Below are positions 19,055 through 27,692 of a stretch of 64,000 bases of DNA, one piece after another (position 1 is the first letter of the stretch; every line of letters begins with the position of its first letter). A model generated the notes under the pieces. That model was not told where the DNA came from, made no database searches, and saw only the letters and a program-made list of their open reading frames with translations. Where the stretch lies: assembly GCF_002980525.1 (NCBI RefSeq), contig NZ_PVBQ01000006.1, positions 62,001 to 126,000 of the forward strand, in the 5' to 3' direction. The translations under genes and the position numbers were made by a program. Source of the stretch: Sphingobacterium haloxyli. Its GTDB lineage: Bacteria; Bacteroidota; Bacteroidia; Sphingobacteriales; Sphingobacteriaceae.

Positions 19055-19083
19055 TAAAAAAGCCCGCATACGATTAGCGGGCT
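19055..19083 (-). terminator. Intrinsic terminator of lon
   Basis: On the minus strand AGCCCGC and GCGGGCT form a 7-base-pair GC-rich stem with a 9-base loop followed by six T residues, just past the lon stop codon. Confidence 0.85.
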
Positions 19084-19090
19084 TATGGTA

Positions 19091-21550
19091 CTAGTTTACA
19101 CGATTCAAATCTTTTGGATGCTTAACTTTCTGGTTCAAAAGTGCGATGCCAATGACTTCAGACATTTTGGTTACATAGTGGAATTTTAGATCTTTCACAT
19201 AATCTTCCTTAATCTCCAAAACATCCTTTTCATTGGCGCGGCATAAGATGATTTCCTTAATATTGGCACGTTTTGCTGCTAAGATTTTTTCCTGTATACC
19301 TCCGACTGGAAGTACGCGCCCGCGTAATGTGATTTCACCCGTCATGGCGAGTTTTTCTTTCACTTTTCGCTGGGTAAAAAGAGATGTTAAAGCCGTTAAC
19401 ATCGTTACACCGGCAGAGGGGCCATCTTTCGGCGTAGCACCCGCTGGAACGTGAACGTTGACGTCCCATTTATCAAATACGTTATAGTCGATGTCAAACT
19501 CTTCCGCGTGGGATCTTAGGTAGGCCATCGCAATGGAGGCAGATTCTTTCATTACATCGCCGAGATTGCCAGTTAAGCTTAACTTTCCTTTGCCGGGACT
19601 CAAGCTCGATTCAATAAATAGGATATCACCTCCTACGGCGGTCCAAGCAAGCCCTGTAACAACGCCCGCTATCTCGTTGTCTTCGTACAAATCCTTCTCA
19701 AATAATGGAGCGCCAAGTATTTCCTCGGTCATCTGTGAGCTTATTTTCGGATTGTATTCCTTTTCCATAACGATACGTGTAGCCACGCCACGCACGATGG
19801 AGCCGATTTTCTTTTCTAAACCACGTACGCCTGATTCTCGGGTATATTCGTCAATGATTTTCTCAATCACTTTGTTATTTAACGAAACATCTTTTTTTGC
19901 GAGTCCGTGTTGTTGAAGTTGTTTAGGCAGAAGATGCTTTTTAGCAATTTCTATCTTTTCTTCAATTGTATAACCATTCACCTCAATGATTTCCATACGG
20001 TCCAGCAAAGCTGGTTGAATGCCGTTCAATGAATTTGCGGTAGCGATAAACATGACTTTGGAAAGATCGTATTCCATCTCGACGTAATGGTCATAAAAAT
20101 TTGTGTTTTGTTCCGGATCCAATACTTCCAACAAGGCGGACGATGGATCTCCTTTGAAATCGGCACCTAACTTATCAATCTCGTCCAAAACAAAAACAGG
20201 GTTGGATGTTCCCGCCTTATTCAGCGACTGAATAATACGTCCAGGCATAGCACCAATATAGGTTTTTCGGTGTCCGCGGATTTCGGCCTCATCGCGGATA
20301 CCGCCCAGTGCCATACGGGTATATTTACGGCCCAGTGCTTTTGCTATAGATTTTCCTAGCGACGTCTTTCCCACGCCAGGAGGGCCAACTAAACAAAGAA
20401 TGGGCGCTTTCATGTCGTTTTTGAGTTTCAACACCGCCAGATATTCGATAATGCGTTGCTTGACCTTCTCCAATCCATAATGGTCTTTGTCAAGAACTTT
20501 TATCGCCCTACCTAAATCGAAGTTGTCTTTCGTATATTCTCCCCACGGTAAATCAAGCATTAACTCCAAATAATTGATCTGGACAGAATAATCGGCAGCG
20601 GCTGGATTAATACGCCCAAGCTTTTCCAATTCTTTATTGAAATGCTTTCGTACTTCTACCGACCATTTCTTGGCTTTAGCTCGATTTTCTAGTTCGTGCA
20701 TTTCCAAATCTGGTGTGTTTCCTCCTAGTTCCTCTTGTATAGTCTTGAGTTGTTGATTCAGAAAATAATCCCGTTGTTGTTTGTCTAAGTCTACCCTAAC
20801 TTTGTTCTGAATTTGGTTTTTTAACTCCAACATCTGGATTTCGGTCGTAAGGTGTTCCAAGAGAATCTTTGCCCGCTTTACAAAATCTTTCGTCTCTAAA
20901 AGCTCCTGTTTTTGTTGGATTTCCAACGCCATGTTTGACGAAATGAAGTTCACGAGGAAAGTGGGACTCTCGATGTTTTTGATTGCTAGGCCGGCCTCGC
21001 TAGGAAGGTTTGGGGAAAGCTGGATGATTTGCAGTGCTAGCTCCTTTACAGAAGAAATCAACGCCTTAAATTCCCTGCTCGATACCTTGGGTTTATCTTC
21101 TATAACACGTTCTACTTTTGCTTTTAGGTAGGGATCAGCGGTCACCATTTCCGTTATCTTAAACCGCTGTTTTCCTTGGATGATCACCGTGGTGTTGCCA
21201 TCGGGCATTTGCAAAATTTTAATGATACTGGCAGCGGTACCGATTTTATGAAGTTGATCTAGGGTAGGCTCCTCAATATTCATGTCTTTTTGGGAAACTA
21301 CTCCAATGGTACGATCTCCTTTGTAGGCTTCTTTTACCAATTTGATAGACTTATCGCGTCCCACTGTAATAGGAATCACGACACCCGGGAAAAGCACCGT
21401 GTTACGTAATGGGAGTATAGGTAATACTTCAGGTATATCGGCTTTGGTCATCTCTTCTTCATCCTGCGAACTTAGCAACGGAAAAAATTCCGTGTCTTCG
21501 TTTATGACAGAAAATACTTGTTTGATATCAAATGTGTCGTTTTTATTCAT
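19091..21550 (-). CDS. lon: ATP-dependent protease Lon
   Basis: Cytosolic AAA+ serine protease that removes misfolded and short-lived regulatory proteins. It has 819 residues from the ATG at 21550; an in-frame TTG eight codons upstream is possible. The domain order is N-terminal substrate domain (LPILPLRNTVLFPGVV), coiled coil, AAA module with Walker A GPPGVGKTS, and a C-terminal protease domain with the Ser712-Lys755 dyad (KDGPSAGV and QEKILAAK). Length and motifs are normal. The gene is divergent from a TPR protein gene across 290 bases. I do not see a clear heat-shock operator. Confidence 0.97.
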   Translation of the reverse strand: MNKNDTFDIKQVFSVINEDTEFFPLLSSQDEEEMTKADIPEVLPILPLRNTVLFPGVVIPITVGRDKSIKLVKEAYKGDRTIGVVSQKDMNIEEPTLDQLHKIGTAASIIKILQMPDGNTTVIIQGKQRFKITEMVTADPYLKAKVERVIEDKPKVSSREFKALISSVKELALQIIQLSPNLPSEAGLAIKNIESPTFLVNFISSNMALEIQQKQELLETKDFVKRAKILLEHLTTEIQMLELKNQIQNKVRVDLDKQQRDYFLNQQLKTIQEELGGNTPDLEMHELENRAKAKKWSVEVRKHFNKELEKLGRINPAAADYSVQINYLELMLDLPWGEYTKDNFDLGRAIKVLDKDHYGLEKVKQRIIEYLAVLKLKNDMKAPILCLVGPPGVGKTSLGKSIAKALGRKYTRMALGGIRDEAEIRGHRKTYIGAMPGRIIQSLNKAGTSNPVFVLDEIDKLGADFKGDPSSALLEVLDPEQNTNFYDHYVEMEYDLSKVMFIATANSLNGIQPALLDRMEIIEVNGYTIEEKIEIAKKHLLPKQLQQHGLAKKDVSLNNKVIEKIIDEYTRESGVRGLEKKIGSIVRGVATRIVMEKEYNPKISSQMTEEILGAPLFEKDLYEDNEIAGVVTGLAWTAVGGDILFIESSLSPGKGKLSLTGNLGDVMKESASIAMAYLRSHAEEFDIDYNVFDKWDVNVHVPAGATPKDGPSAGVTMLTALTSLFTQRKVKEKLAMTGEITLRGRVLPVGGIQEKILAAKRANIKEIILCRANEKDVLEIKEDYVKDLKFHYVTKMSEVIGIALLNQKVKHPKDLNRVN

Positions 21551-21843
21551 TATATATGCGCGTTCTTCCGACAATATGTCAGAATTTTAACTGATTTATG
21601 AGAAAGTAATTACGAAACCACTATGTGCAAGAGAAATGCCAAGTTTAAAATTTGGTATTATTTATGTTAATAAACAAAGAAACCTGTTAAATCGGCAGAA
21701 CAAGACGGATGATAAAAGATATTTCATGTACAATAAATGTGGAAATGTTCATAACTTCGCTTTGTCTTGTTAAACTATTTAACGGAGATTTATTCCAATA
21801 AAATAGTGTTTGATTAAAAATTAGCAGAATAAAAAAAAACTAT

Positions 21844-22515
21844 ATGAAACGGAGATTTTTGAGTAACTCATGGAGAGTGGTGAAGTTAGGTTTGGCTTCG
21901 GCTACGATTGCTTTATTTACACTAACGGTTCAAGCGCAAGAACAAGCTCAGCACAGCAATCCAAATGTTCGCTTAGGACAAAAAGCATTATTGGATGGTG
22001 ATTTTAAATCAGCCGCTTCCCATCTGCAAAAAGCACTTCCCGCAGAAGCAGGCGATCCGGATGTACAGTACTTATTGGGGTATTCTCAATTCCATAATGG
22101 AGATTATAATAAAGCTATCGAGACGTTTAAAAAGGTTATATCATTGGATCCTAAACATACGTCCGCATATTATTATAAAGGTAAAGCTAGCAGTAATCTG
22201 GCTATTGCGAGCGGTAGTAAGTTAGACAATGGCGCGAAAGAGCAGCTGTTAAAAACCGCCATAGAGGATTACAGTAGGGCCGTTTCGATCACGCCGAATG
22301 ATGCAAAATTGTATCAAAATAGGGCAATAGCCTATCGTGACCTTGGGATTTTGACGGGTACTACCGGCGCGGCAAACTATGACAAAGCGAAAGCGACGGA
22401 CGCCTATAATAAAGCGGTAGCTGATTACGAAAAGGTACTTAGCTATGATGCTTCTCGTAAGGATATCCAAACGGAAGTAAAAAAAGCGAAAGTTTATCGA
22501 GATAATTTAAAGTAG
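21844..22515 (+). CDS. Exported tetratricopeptide-repeat protein
   Basis: Protein of 223 residues with a basic start and a hydrophobic signal ending in VQAQ, so probably periplasmic. The mature part is made of TPR helices, roughly three to four units, for example DVQYLLGYSQFHNGDYNKAI and TSAYYYKGKASSNLA. TPR proteins are protein-binding scaffolds, and nothing points to the partner. It stands alone: divergent from lon, with its own strong terminator. Confidence 0.85.
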   Translation: MKRRFLSNSWRVVKLGLASATIALFTLTVQAQEQAQHSNPNVRLGQKALLDGDFKSAASHLQKALPAEAGDPDVQYLLGYSQFHNGDYNKAIETFKKVISLDPKHTSAYYYKGKASSNLAIASGSKLDNGAKEQLLKTAIEDYSRAVSITPNDAKLYQNRAIAYRDLGILTGTTGAANYDKAKATDAYNKAVADYEKVLSYDASRKDIQTEVKKAKVYRDNLK

Positions 22516-22532
22516 TGAAAATCGAATAATAT

Positions 22533-22559
22533 AAAGGCTGTCCTAGGACAGCCTTTTTT
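22533..22559 (+). terminator. Intrinsic terminator of the TPR gene
   Basis: AAAGGCTGTCC followed directly by its reverse complement (TAGGACAGCCTTT) and a T-run makes a strong hairpin terminator 18 bases after the TPR stop. The fully palindromic sequence could also stop transcripts of the convergent susD gene, although the T-run on that side is interrupted. Confidence 0.85.
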
Positions 22560-22565
22560 GATGGT

Positions 22566-24056
22566 TTAGTTTTTATCTAAATTAGGATTTCGACGTATCT
22601 CCTCGTCTGGAATGGCAAAAATATAATAAGGGCTGTTAGCCGTGAATTCTTTACCATCTGGGAAGTTAACGACACGATGCCCCTGTCCGTTCACGTTTTT
22701 TACCTCACCGTCCGGCGTAGTGATTTCGACTTGGATGGGCGTGCCGTCGCTATTTAAAAAGGCTTTTCGTACAACGGACCTTTGGGTACGGATTATGTCT
22801 GAAAGAGCAAAGCCTTCTCCCCAAAGTTCTTTCCGACGCTCTATAAGTATTTCCTCGAGCAATGCGCCAGAGGCAGTTGAATAAAGAGGTGTTTTCCGGG
22901 CGGCCCTCAAGGTATTGAGCGCTTCTATAGCTTTAGCTGTTTGCCCGGCACGCGCATAACCTTCAGCGGCAATTAACCACATTTCTGCAGACCTCATATA
23001 GACGATGTCGCCAATTAGGTTAGACTTGAATTTAAACTTTTTGTACCGTAAAAAACCTTCTCTTCCCGGTTCGCCGTCCCATTCAAAAAGCTTATAACGG
23101 ATATCGCCTGGATCAAATAAATCTTTAAAATAAGGGTCTGCCATGTAACTGAAATAATAAGAGCCAGAGGAGGAAACATCCAAATAATGGAATGTGTAGC
23201 TTGCGGTGTTTTGCTCACTAGTTTGCACGTGTCCCCAGATCCATTCGGCATTTCCGACATCATTAAACCCTTGCTCGTAGGCCTCGGCTGTCATAAGGTC
23301 ATACCCCTCTTTTGCGTTCTCTGCTGCTTCGGCCGCATCTTCCCATAGTCCCATATTCAAATAAGTCCTAGCCAATAATCCTTGTACGACATGCTTATCA
23401 ATTCGGTATTTGTTGTGACGTTCGTAATCTTCCAATAGCGTAGATGCACCATTAAGATCATTCAAGATTAGACGGTAGATGTCTTCCAGGCTTGCTTTGG
23501 GCTTTCCTTTCGTTTCTCGGGTCGTTGGTTCGGTGTATATAGGTACTGTTAACGCATTTTTATCTTTTTGGTAACTGAACTGATAGAAGGACGCTAGATT
23601 GAGATAACAGAATGCGCGCAGCGCTTTTGCCTGTCCCTTTAAACGCTCCTTGTCCGTGTCACTGCCTTCGGCTGCATCGACTCTATGGATTACATTGTTT
23701 GTGTTGTCAATTACCTTATATAATAAAGTCCAGAGTGACCTGACACGATATGCTGTCGAATTGATCATCTCGTTAAAGGTGTACGCATCTCGGTAGCCGT
23801 ATTTGGTGGTAACAGCTACATCGTTCCCCATTGCGTCACTCGTTCGCATGAATGCGGTATAACCAGGATTAGCGTAGGTAAAATAGGTGTCGTTCAGGTA
23901 TCTCCATGTACCCTCTATGACGGTTTCTATATTCTCCGTTGATTTGTAAATTTCGGTATCCACAACCGCATCAGTGGGAGCGGTATCGAGTATGTCGCTG
24001 CAAGACGTCGAGACCAACAGCGTCAAGATTGCAATATATATATATGTTAGTTTCAT
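22566..24056 (-). CDS. SusD/RagB-family outer-membrane nutrient-binding lipoprotein
   Basis: Surface lipoprotein of 496 residues that captures a ligand for the partner TonB-dependent channel. The signal ends in a lipobox STSC followed by SDILDTAP, as is typical of SusD proteins. It has the usual TPR-like core (LRAFCYLNLASFYQFSY, VQGLLARTYLNMGLWEDA) and the C-terminal RagB segment RRKELWGEG...LSDIIRTQR. It lies 30 bases downstream of its susC partner. No glycoside hydrolase, sulfatase or peptidase lies beside the pair, so the ligand is unknown. Confidence 0.94.
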   Translation of the reverse strand: MKLTYIYIAILTLLVSTSCSDILDTAPTDAVVDTEIYKSTENIETVIEGTWRYLNDTYFTYANPGYTAFMRTSDAMGNDVAVTTKYGYRDAYTFNEMINSTAYRVRSLWTLLYKVIDNTNNVIHRVDAAEGSDTDKERLKGQAKALRAFCYLNLASFYQFSYQKDKNALTVPIYTEPTTRETKGKPKASLEDIYRLILNDLNGASTLLEDYERHNKYRIDKHVVQGLLARTYLNMGLWEDAAEAAENAKEGYDLMTAEAYEQGFNDVGNAEWIWGHVQTSEQNTASYTFHYLDVSSSGSYYFSYMADPYFKDLFDPGDIRYKLFEWDGEPGREGFLRYKKFKFKSNLIGDIVYMRSAEMWLIAAEGYARAGQTAKAIEALNTLRAARKTPLYSTASGALLEEILIERRKELWGEGFALSDIIRTQRSVVRKAFLNSDGTPIQVEITTPDGEVKNVNGQGHRVVNFPDGKEFTANSPYYIFAIPDEEIRRNPNLDKN

Positions 24057-24086
24057 TTTTCAGTGTTTTTAATATTTCTATATCGT

Positions 24087-27000
24087 TTATAGCCCCAATT
24101 GTAATCCGCCAGAAATAGTGCGTATAGCAGGATACCGATAGTAGGTTGCTCCGTTTACAGTTTGCTCGGGATCCATCCCCTTATGTCCATAAAAAGTGAG
24201 TATGTTTTCTGCTACCGCAAAGATCCGTAAGTTGCCTATTCCTATACGCGATAGGACGGACTGGGGGATTGTGTATCCGATACTAACGTTCTTCAAGCGA
24301 GCATATGTTCCACTATAGAGGAAGCGGGTAGAAGTAGACGTCCAACTCAAGTTGTCGGTGGTCAAACGCGGCACATCGGTTTCCGTATTTTCAGGTGTCC
24401 AGCGGTTTAAGATCTCCTTGCTCCAAGCGCGACCGGGCGTATTCCCATTATGCATAATCATGAGATAATCATTGTCTAAGACCTGTCCGCCGATACTAAA
24501 GCTTAGCAATGCGGAAAAATCTACGCCTTTATAGGAAAAACTATTATTTATACCACCTACAAGCTTGGGTAGCGAACTCCCTTGTATGAATCGCCCTGCA
24601 TCCCCATGAATCGAAGTCGTCTTGGTACTTCTGTTGCCATCCTCATCGGCTAGATACCATAATGGATTCCCGTTCTCTGGATCTACACCAGCCCATTCGG
24701 GAATATAAAAATCGTAAATGGAACCTCCGATGCGCAAAAGTTTATTTCCCGCGTCTAACGGTTCGTTGTTTTCGGTGGGGAGCTCCGTTATCTGGTTGCG
24801 ATAATGAGAGAAATTTACGTCTAGGTTCCACCGAAAATCCGAAGTTCGAACGGGTATCGTGCGTAAATCTATATCGAAACCTGTATTTTTCATGGAACCA
24901 ATATTTGCATCATATCCGATATAGCCAGACGACGGTGGAAGCGGCATTGTAAATAGGAGGTCCTTACTTTGTCTGTTAAAATACTCCGCAGACAAGGAGA
25001 TCCGATTCTGGAGTATGGCAATATCCAAACCGAGATTTAAATTGAGATTTGTTTCCCATTTTAAATCTGGTGTAGGAAGGCGGTCAGTTACCGTACCCCC
25101 TCGACCTAAATTATTGGCTATCGTATATAATCCTTGATGTGCATAGTATGTTCCGAGATTATCATTTCCCTGGCCACCATAGCTCGCGCGCAATGTCAGC
25201 TGGTTGATGAGTGTCTGGTCCTGGAAGAAGCTTTCTTCTGCTATTTTCCACGAACCACCCACGGACCAAAACGTACCCCATCGACTTTCTGGTGCAAATC
25301 GAGATGAACCATCGGTCCGTAAAGAAGCTGAAAGATGATAACGGTTTAGATAGCTATACTCCGCTCGGCCCAAAAAACTCAATAACCTATAATCGGAGGA
25401 CGACCCGATAAATGAATTTAATTGGGATGCAGCGATAGGTTCATAAAACCCCGGTAAAACGAAACGTTCACGATCTCCGCTAATATTTGCTGAATGGAAA
25501 TCATAATATTCGTGCCCCGCTAGTAAGTTGAGGTGGTGGTCATCAAATTCCTTGTCAAAAGTCAAGATGTTGTTCCAGGTTTGCGCTACGGTACGTACAT
25601 TGGATTTATATACAGTTCCTCCACGCTCGGCTGAATTGCCATAGATTGGGTTGGTATAATCGTGCGTATTGGAATTGATATAATCCACACTATAAGTAGA
25701 TCTAAATTTTAGAGTTGGGTGCAGTATTGCCTCTAGGTATGCCCGGGTTGAAACGTTTTCTCGTAGAATATCATTTTTATCCAGTGGGAGGGATGCAGCC
25801 AAATTGTTTCTTGGGGTAGCTCCACTGGGACGGTAATCCCCGAAATCCCAGACTTTGTTGTTATATGCATCTGTCTGGTAACTGCCGTCCGGGTTGCGTT
25901 TGTAGTAAGGATAAAAAGAAGGCACAAGCCGGGAGAAATTGATAATGTTGGCTGTGTTACTGTCTTCCGACTGCGGATACTGTTGAAGTGAGCTACTTCC
26001 GGCAAAGTTAATCCCAGCATTCAGCCAAGGGCGTAGCTTCGCGTCAATGTTTGACCGTACATTATAACGCCGATAGCCGGATTCAATCGCGATTCCATTT
26101 TCATTTAGATAACCGCCCGATATAAAATAGGTGTGGTTTTCGCCGCCACCGCTCAAATTAAGGTCAGCTTGTGTGCGGCTGCCTGTGCGTTGTAATACAT
26201 CAGCCCAGTTGTCGTTCCATAAGGGTCTTGCCCCAGCGACTAACTGCCCATCTAGCCCGATGGGTTGGGGATAATCTGGTCCATACGGATTAATGTTTAA
26301 ATCGGTAAGCAAGGTACTACTGGCATTTCTGGCAGCCTGTTCCGGATTGAGGTTGCTGGAGAGGTTTTTATTGCGAAGTGCTTCCCAATACAACATAAAA
26401 TACTCGTCAGTTGTTACCTGTTCGTAGTCATTTACTGCTCGATTTGTTGCTCCTTGGGTAAAGTTGACGTTAATAGCTGCTTTTTCGCCCGCTTGTCCGC
26501 TTTTCGTCGTGATGATAATGACACCATTTGCACCTCGTGAACCATAAAGTGCACTGGAGGCTGCATCCTTTAATACGCTGACGGATTGAATATCATTCGG
26601 ATTGATGGCATTGATATCGCCCATATACGGACTGCCATCGACTACATAAAGCGGGTCAGCTGAAGCATTAATGGAACCTATCCCACGAATACGAATGGCC
26701 GCCCCCGTGCCAGGCTGTCCGGATGAGGCTACGGACTGTAGGCCAGGAACCTGTCCTTCAAAGGCTTTGGAGATATCGGAAACCTGCCGGTTTTCAAGCT
26801 GTTTGTTGTTAATTGTGCTTACGGACCCCGTTATATTTCCTCTTCGTGAGGTTCCATATGCTACAACCACGACCTCGTCCAGATCTTTACTTGACACTTC
26901 CAGGGATACGTTAATTGTGGAAGAGGTGAGCGGGAGACGCTTAGTGTCGTAGCCCAGATATGAAAATATCAGTTCGACAGCAGAATCGTCAACTGCTAGG

Positions 27001-27200
27001 TTGTAATGTCCACCTCCTTCGGTAGACGTGCTGTTTAGTTGATCAGAAACCTGAACGCTTACACCGACCAGCGGCTCTCCGGTAAACGCATCTGTTACGA
27101 CCCCTTGTATAGTGCGCGTTTGGGCGCGGAGAGACAGAGAGGAGCTTAAAAGCAGCAAAAGTGTCAGATAAGCATAAGAACATGTTGTAATTCTAGACAT
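24087..27200 (-). CDS. SusC/RagA-family TonB-linked outer-membrane channel
   Basis: Outer-membrane importer of 1,037 residues from the ATG at 27200, which gives a clean signal peptide ending SLRAQ. An upstream in-frame ATG would prepend 19 unlikely residues. It has a carboxypeptidase-D-like regulatory domain (IQGVVTDAFTGEPLVGVSV), a TonB box region (DEVVVVAYG), a plug with the signature GSINASADPLYVVDG and DASSALYGSRGANGVIIITTK, and a beta barrel ending in LQLGL. There is no STN domain at the N-terminus, so it is not expected to signal to an anti-sigma factor. It is co-transcribed with the susD gene that follows. Confidence 0.95.
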   Translation of the reverse strand: MSRITTCSYAYLTLLLLLSSSLSLRAQTRTIQGVVTDAFTGEPLVGVSVQVSDQLNSTSTEGGGHYNLAVDDSAVELIFSYLGYDTKRLPLTSSTINVSLEVSSKDLDEVVVVAYGTSRRGNITGSVSTINNKQLENRQVSDISKAFEGQVPGLQSVASSGQPGTGAAIRIRGIGSINASADPLYVVDGSPYMGDINAINPNDIQSVSVLKDAASSALYGSRGANGVIIITTKSGQAGEKAAINVNFTQGATNRAVNDYEQVTTDEYFMLYWEALRNKNLSSNLNPEQAARNASSTLLTDLNINPYGPDYPQPIGLDGQLVAGARPLWNDNWADVLQRTGSRTQADLNLSGGGENHTYFISGGYLNENGIAIESGYRRYNVRSNIDAKLRPWLNAGINFAGSSSLQQYPQSEDSNTANIINFSRLVPSFYPYYKRNPDGSYQTDAYNNKVWDFGDYRPSGATPRNNLAASLPLDKNDILRENVSTRAYLEAILHPTLKFRSTYSVDYINSNTHDYTNPIYGNSAERGGTVYKSNVRTVAQTWNNILTFDKEFDDHHLNLLAGHEYYDFHSANISGDRERFVLPGFYEPIAASQLNSFIGSSSDYRLLSFLGRAEYSYLNRYHLSASLRTDGSSRFAPESRWGTFWSVGGSWKIAEESFFQDQTLINQLTLRASYGGQGNDNLGTYYAHQGLYTIANNLGRGGTVTDRLPTPDLKWETNLNLNLGLDIAILQNRISLSAEYFNRQSKDLLFTMPLPPSSGYIGYDANIGSMKNTGFDIDLRTIPVRTSDFRWNLDVNFSHYRNQITELPTENNEPLDAGNKLLRIGGSIYDFYIPEWAGVDPENGNPLWYLADEDGNRSTKTTSIHGDAGRFIQGSSLPKLVGGINNSFSYKGVDFSALLSFSIGGQVLDNDYLMIMHNGNTPGRAWSKEILNRWTPENTETDVPRLTTDNLSWTSTSTRFLYSGTYARLKNVSIGYTIPQSVLSRIGIGNLRIFAVAENILTFYGHKGMDPEQTVNGATYYRYPAIRTISGGLQLGL

Positions 27201-27692
27201 AAGTACGGCATTTAAAATTAAAATTGTTTGTTCAGAGCGAAAGCGTGCTGGTATCATAGATCGTCAGGTCTTTTCCGCTCCTTTTTAGTTTGCGGTGCAA
27301 ATATAAATAATATATATAGATTTAGTAGTCTTTAATTAAAGTTTGTTATGCAAGTATTTTTCCATTCTGAGCAACGCATCCTCATTCTGAAATTTTTATC
27401 AATTGTAACGGAAACGTTGCCGGCAACGATTGCGCTTTTTTAATGCTTGATTAATTCGTGAATTGTTAACAAGATAGTTATCTTCATCAAGCTAATATAT
27501 AAATCTAGTTGTTTATCTTTCTTTGCTTTCGGAGAGGGAAAATAGCTGGCCAAGTTAAATGAACATATAAATTGTATTATGGTATCTATTCGGTATTTCT
27601 CTTCATGTCATTTTTTCGATGATTAGCCAACGCTGCTATTTAAAACACAATCAACGAATCACATCATCTCACTTTATTTAAACAAATCGTTT
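27201..27692. promoter_or_regulatory. Divergent control region between two SusCD pairs
   Basis: Nearly 490 bases without a gene. It holds a -7-like TATATTTG on the minus strand at 27298-27305 facing the left susC, with a leader of about 90 bases. It also holds the palindrome at 27415-27428 and additional GCAACG half-sites (for example 27371-27376). AT-rich tracts lie on both sides. The plus-strand promoter for the right-hand susC is not obvious. No regulator gene of the HTCS, ECF/anti-sigma or LacI class is next to it. Confidence 0.55.
27415..27428. promoter_or_regulatory. Perfect 14-base palindrome, candidate operator
   Basis: CGTTGCCGGCAACG is its own reverse complement, with a central CCGG. 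Its form is that of a dimeric repressor site such as those bound by LacI-family proteins. It sits roughly midway between the two divergent susC genes, where one regulator could control both pairs. Confidence 0.45.
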
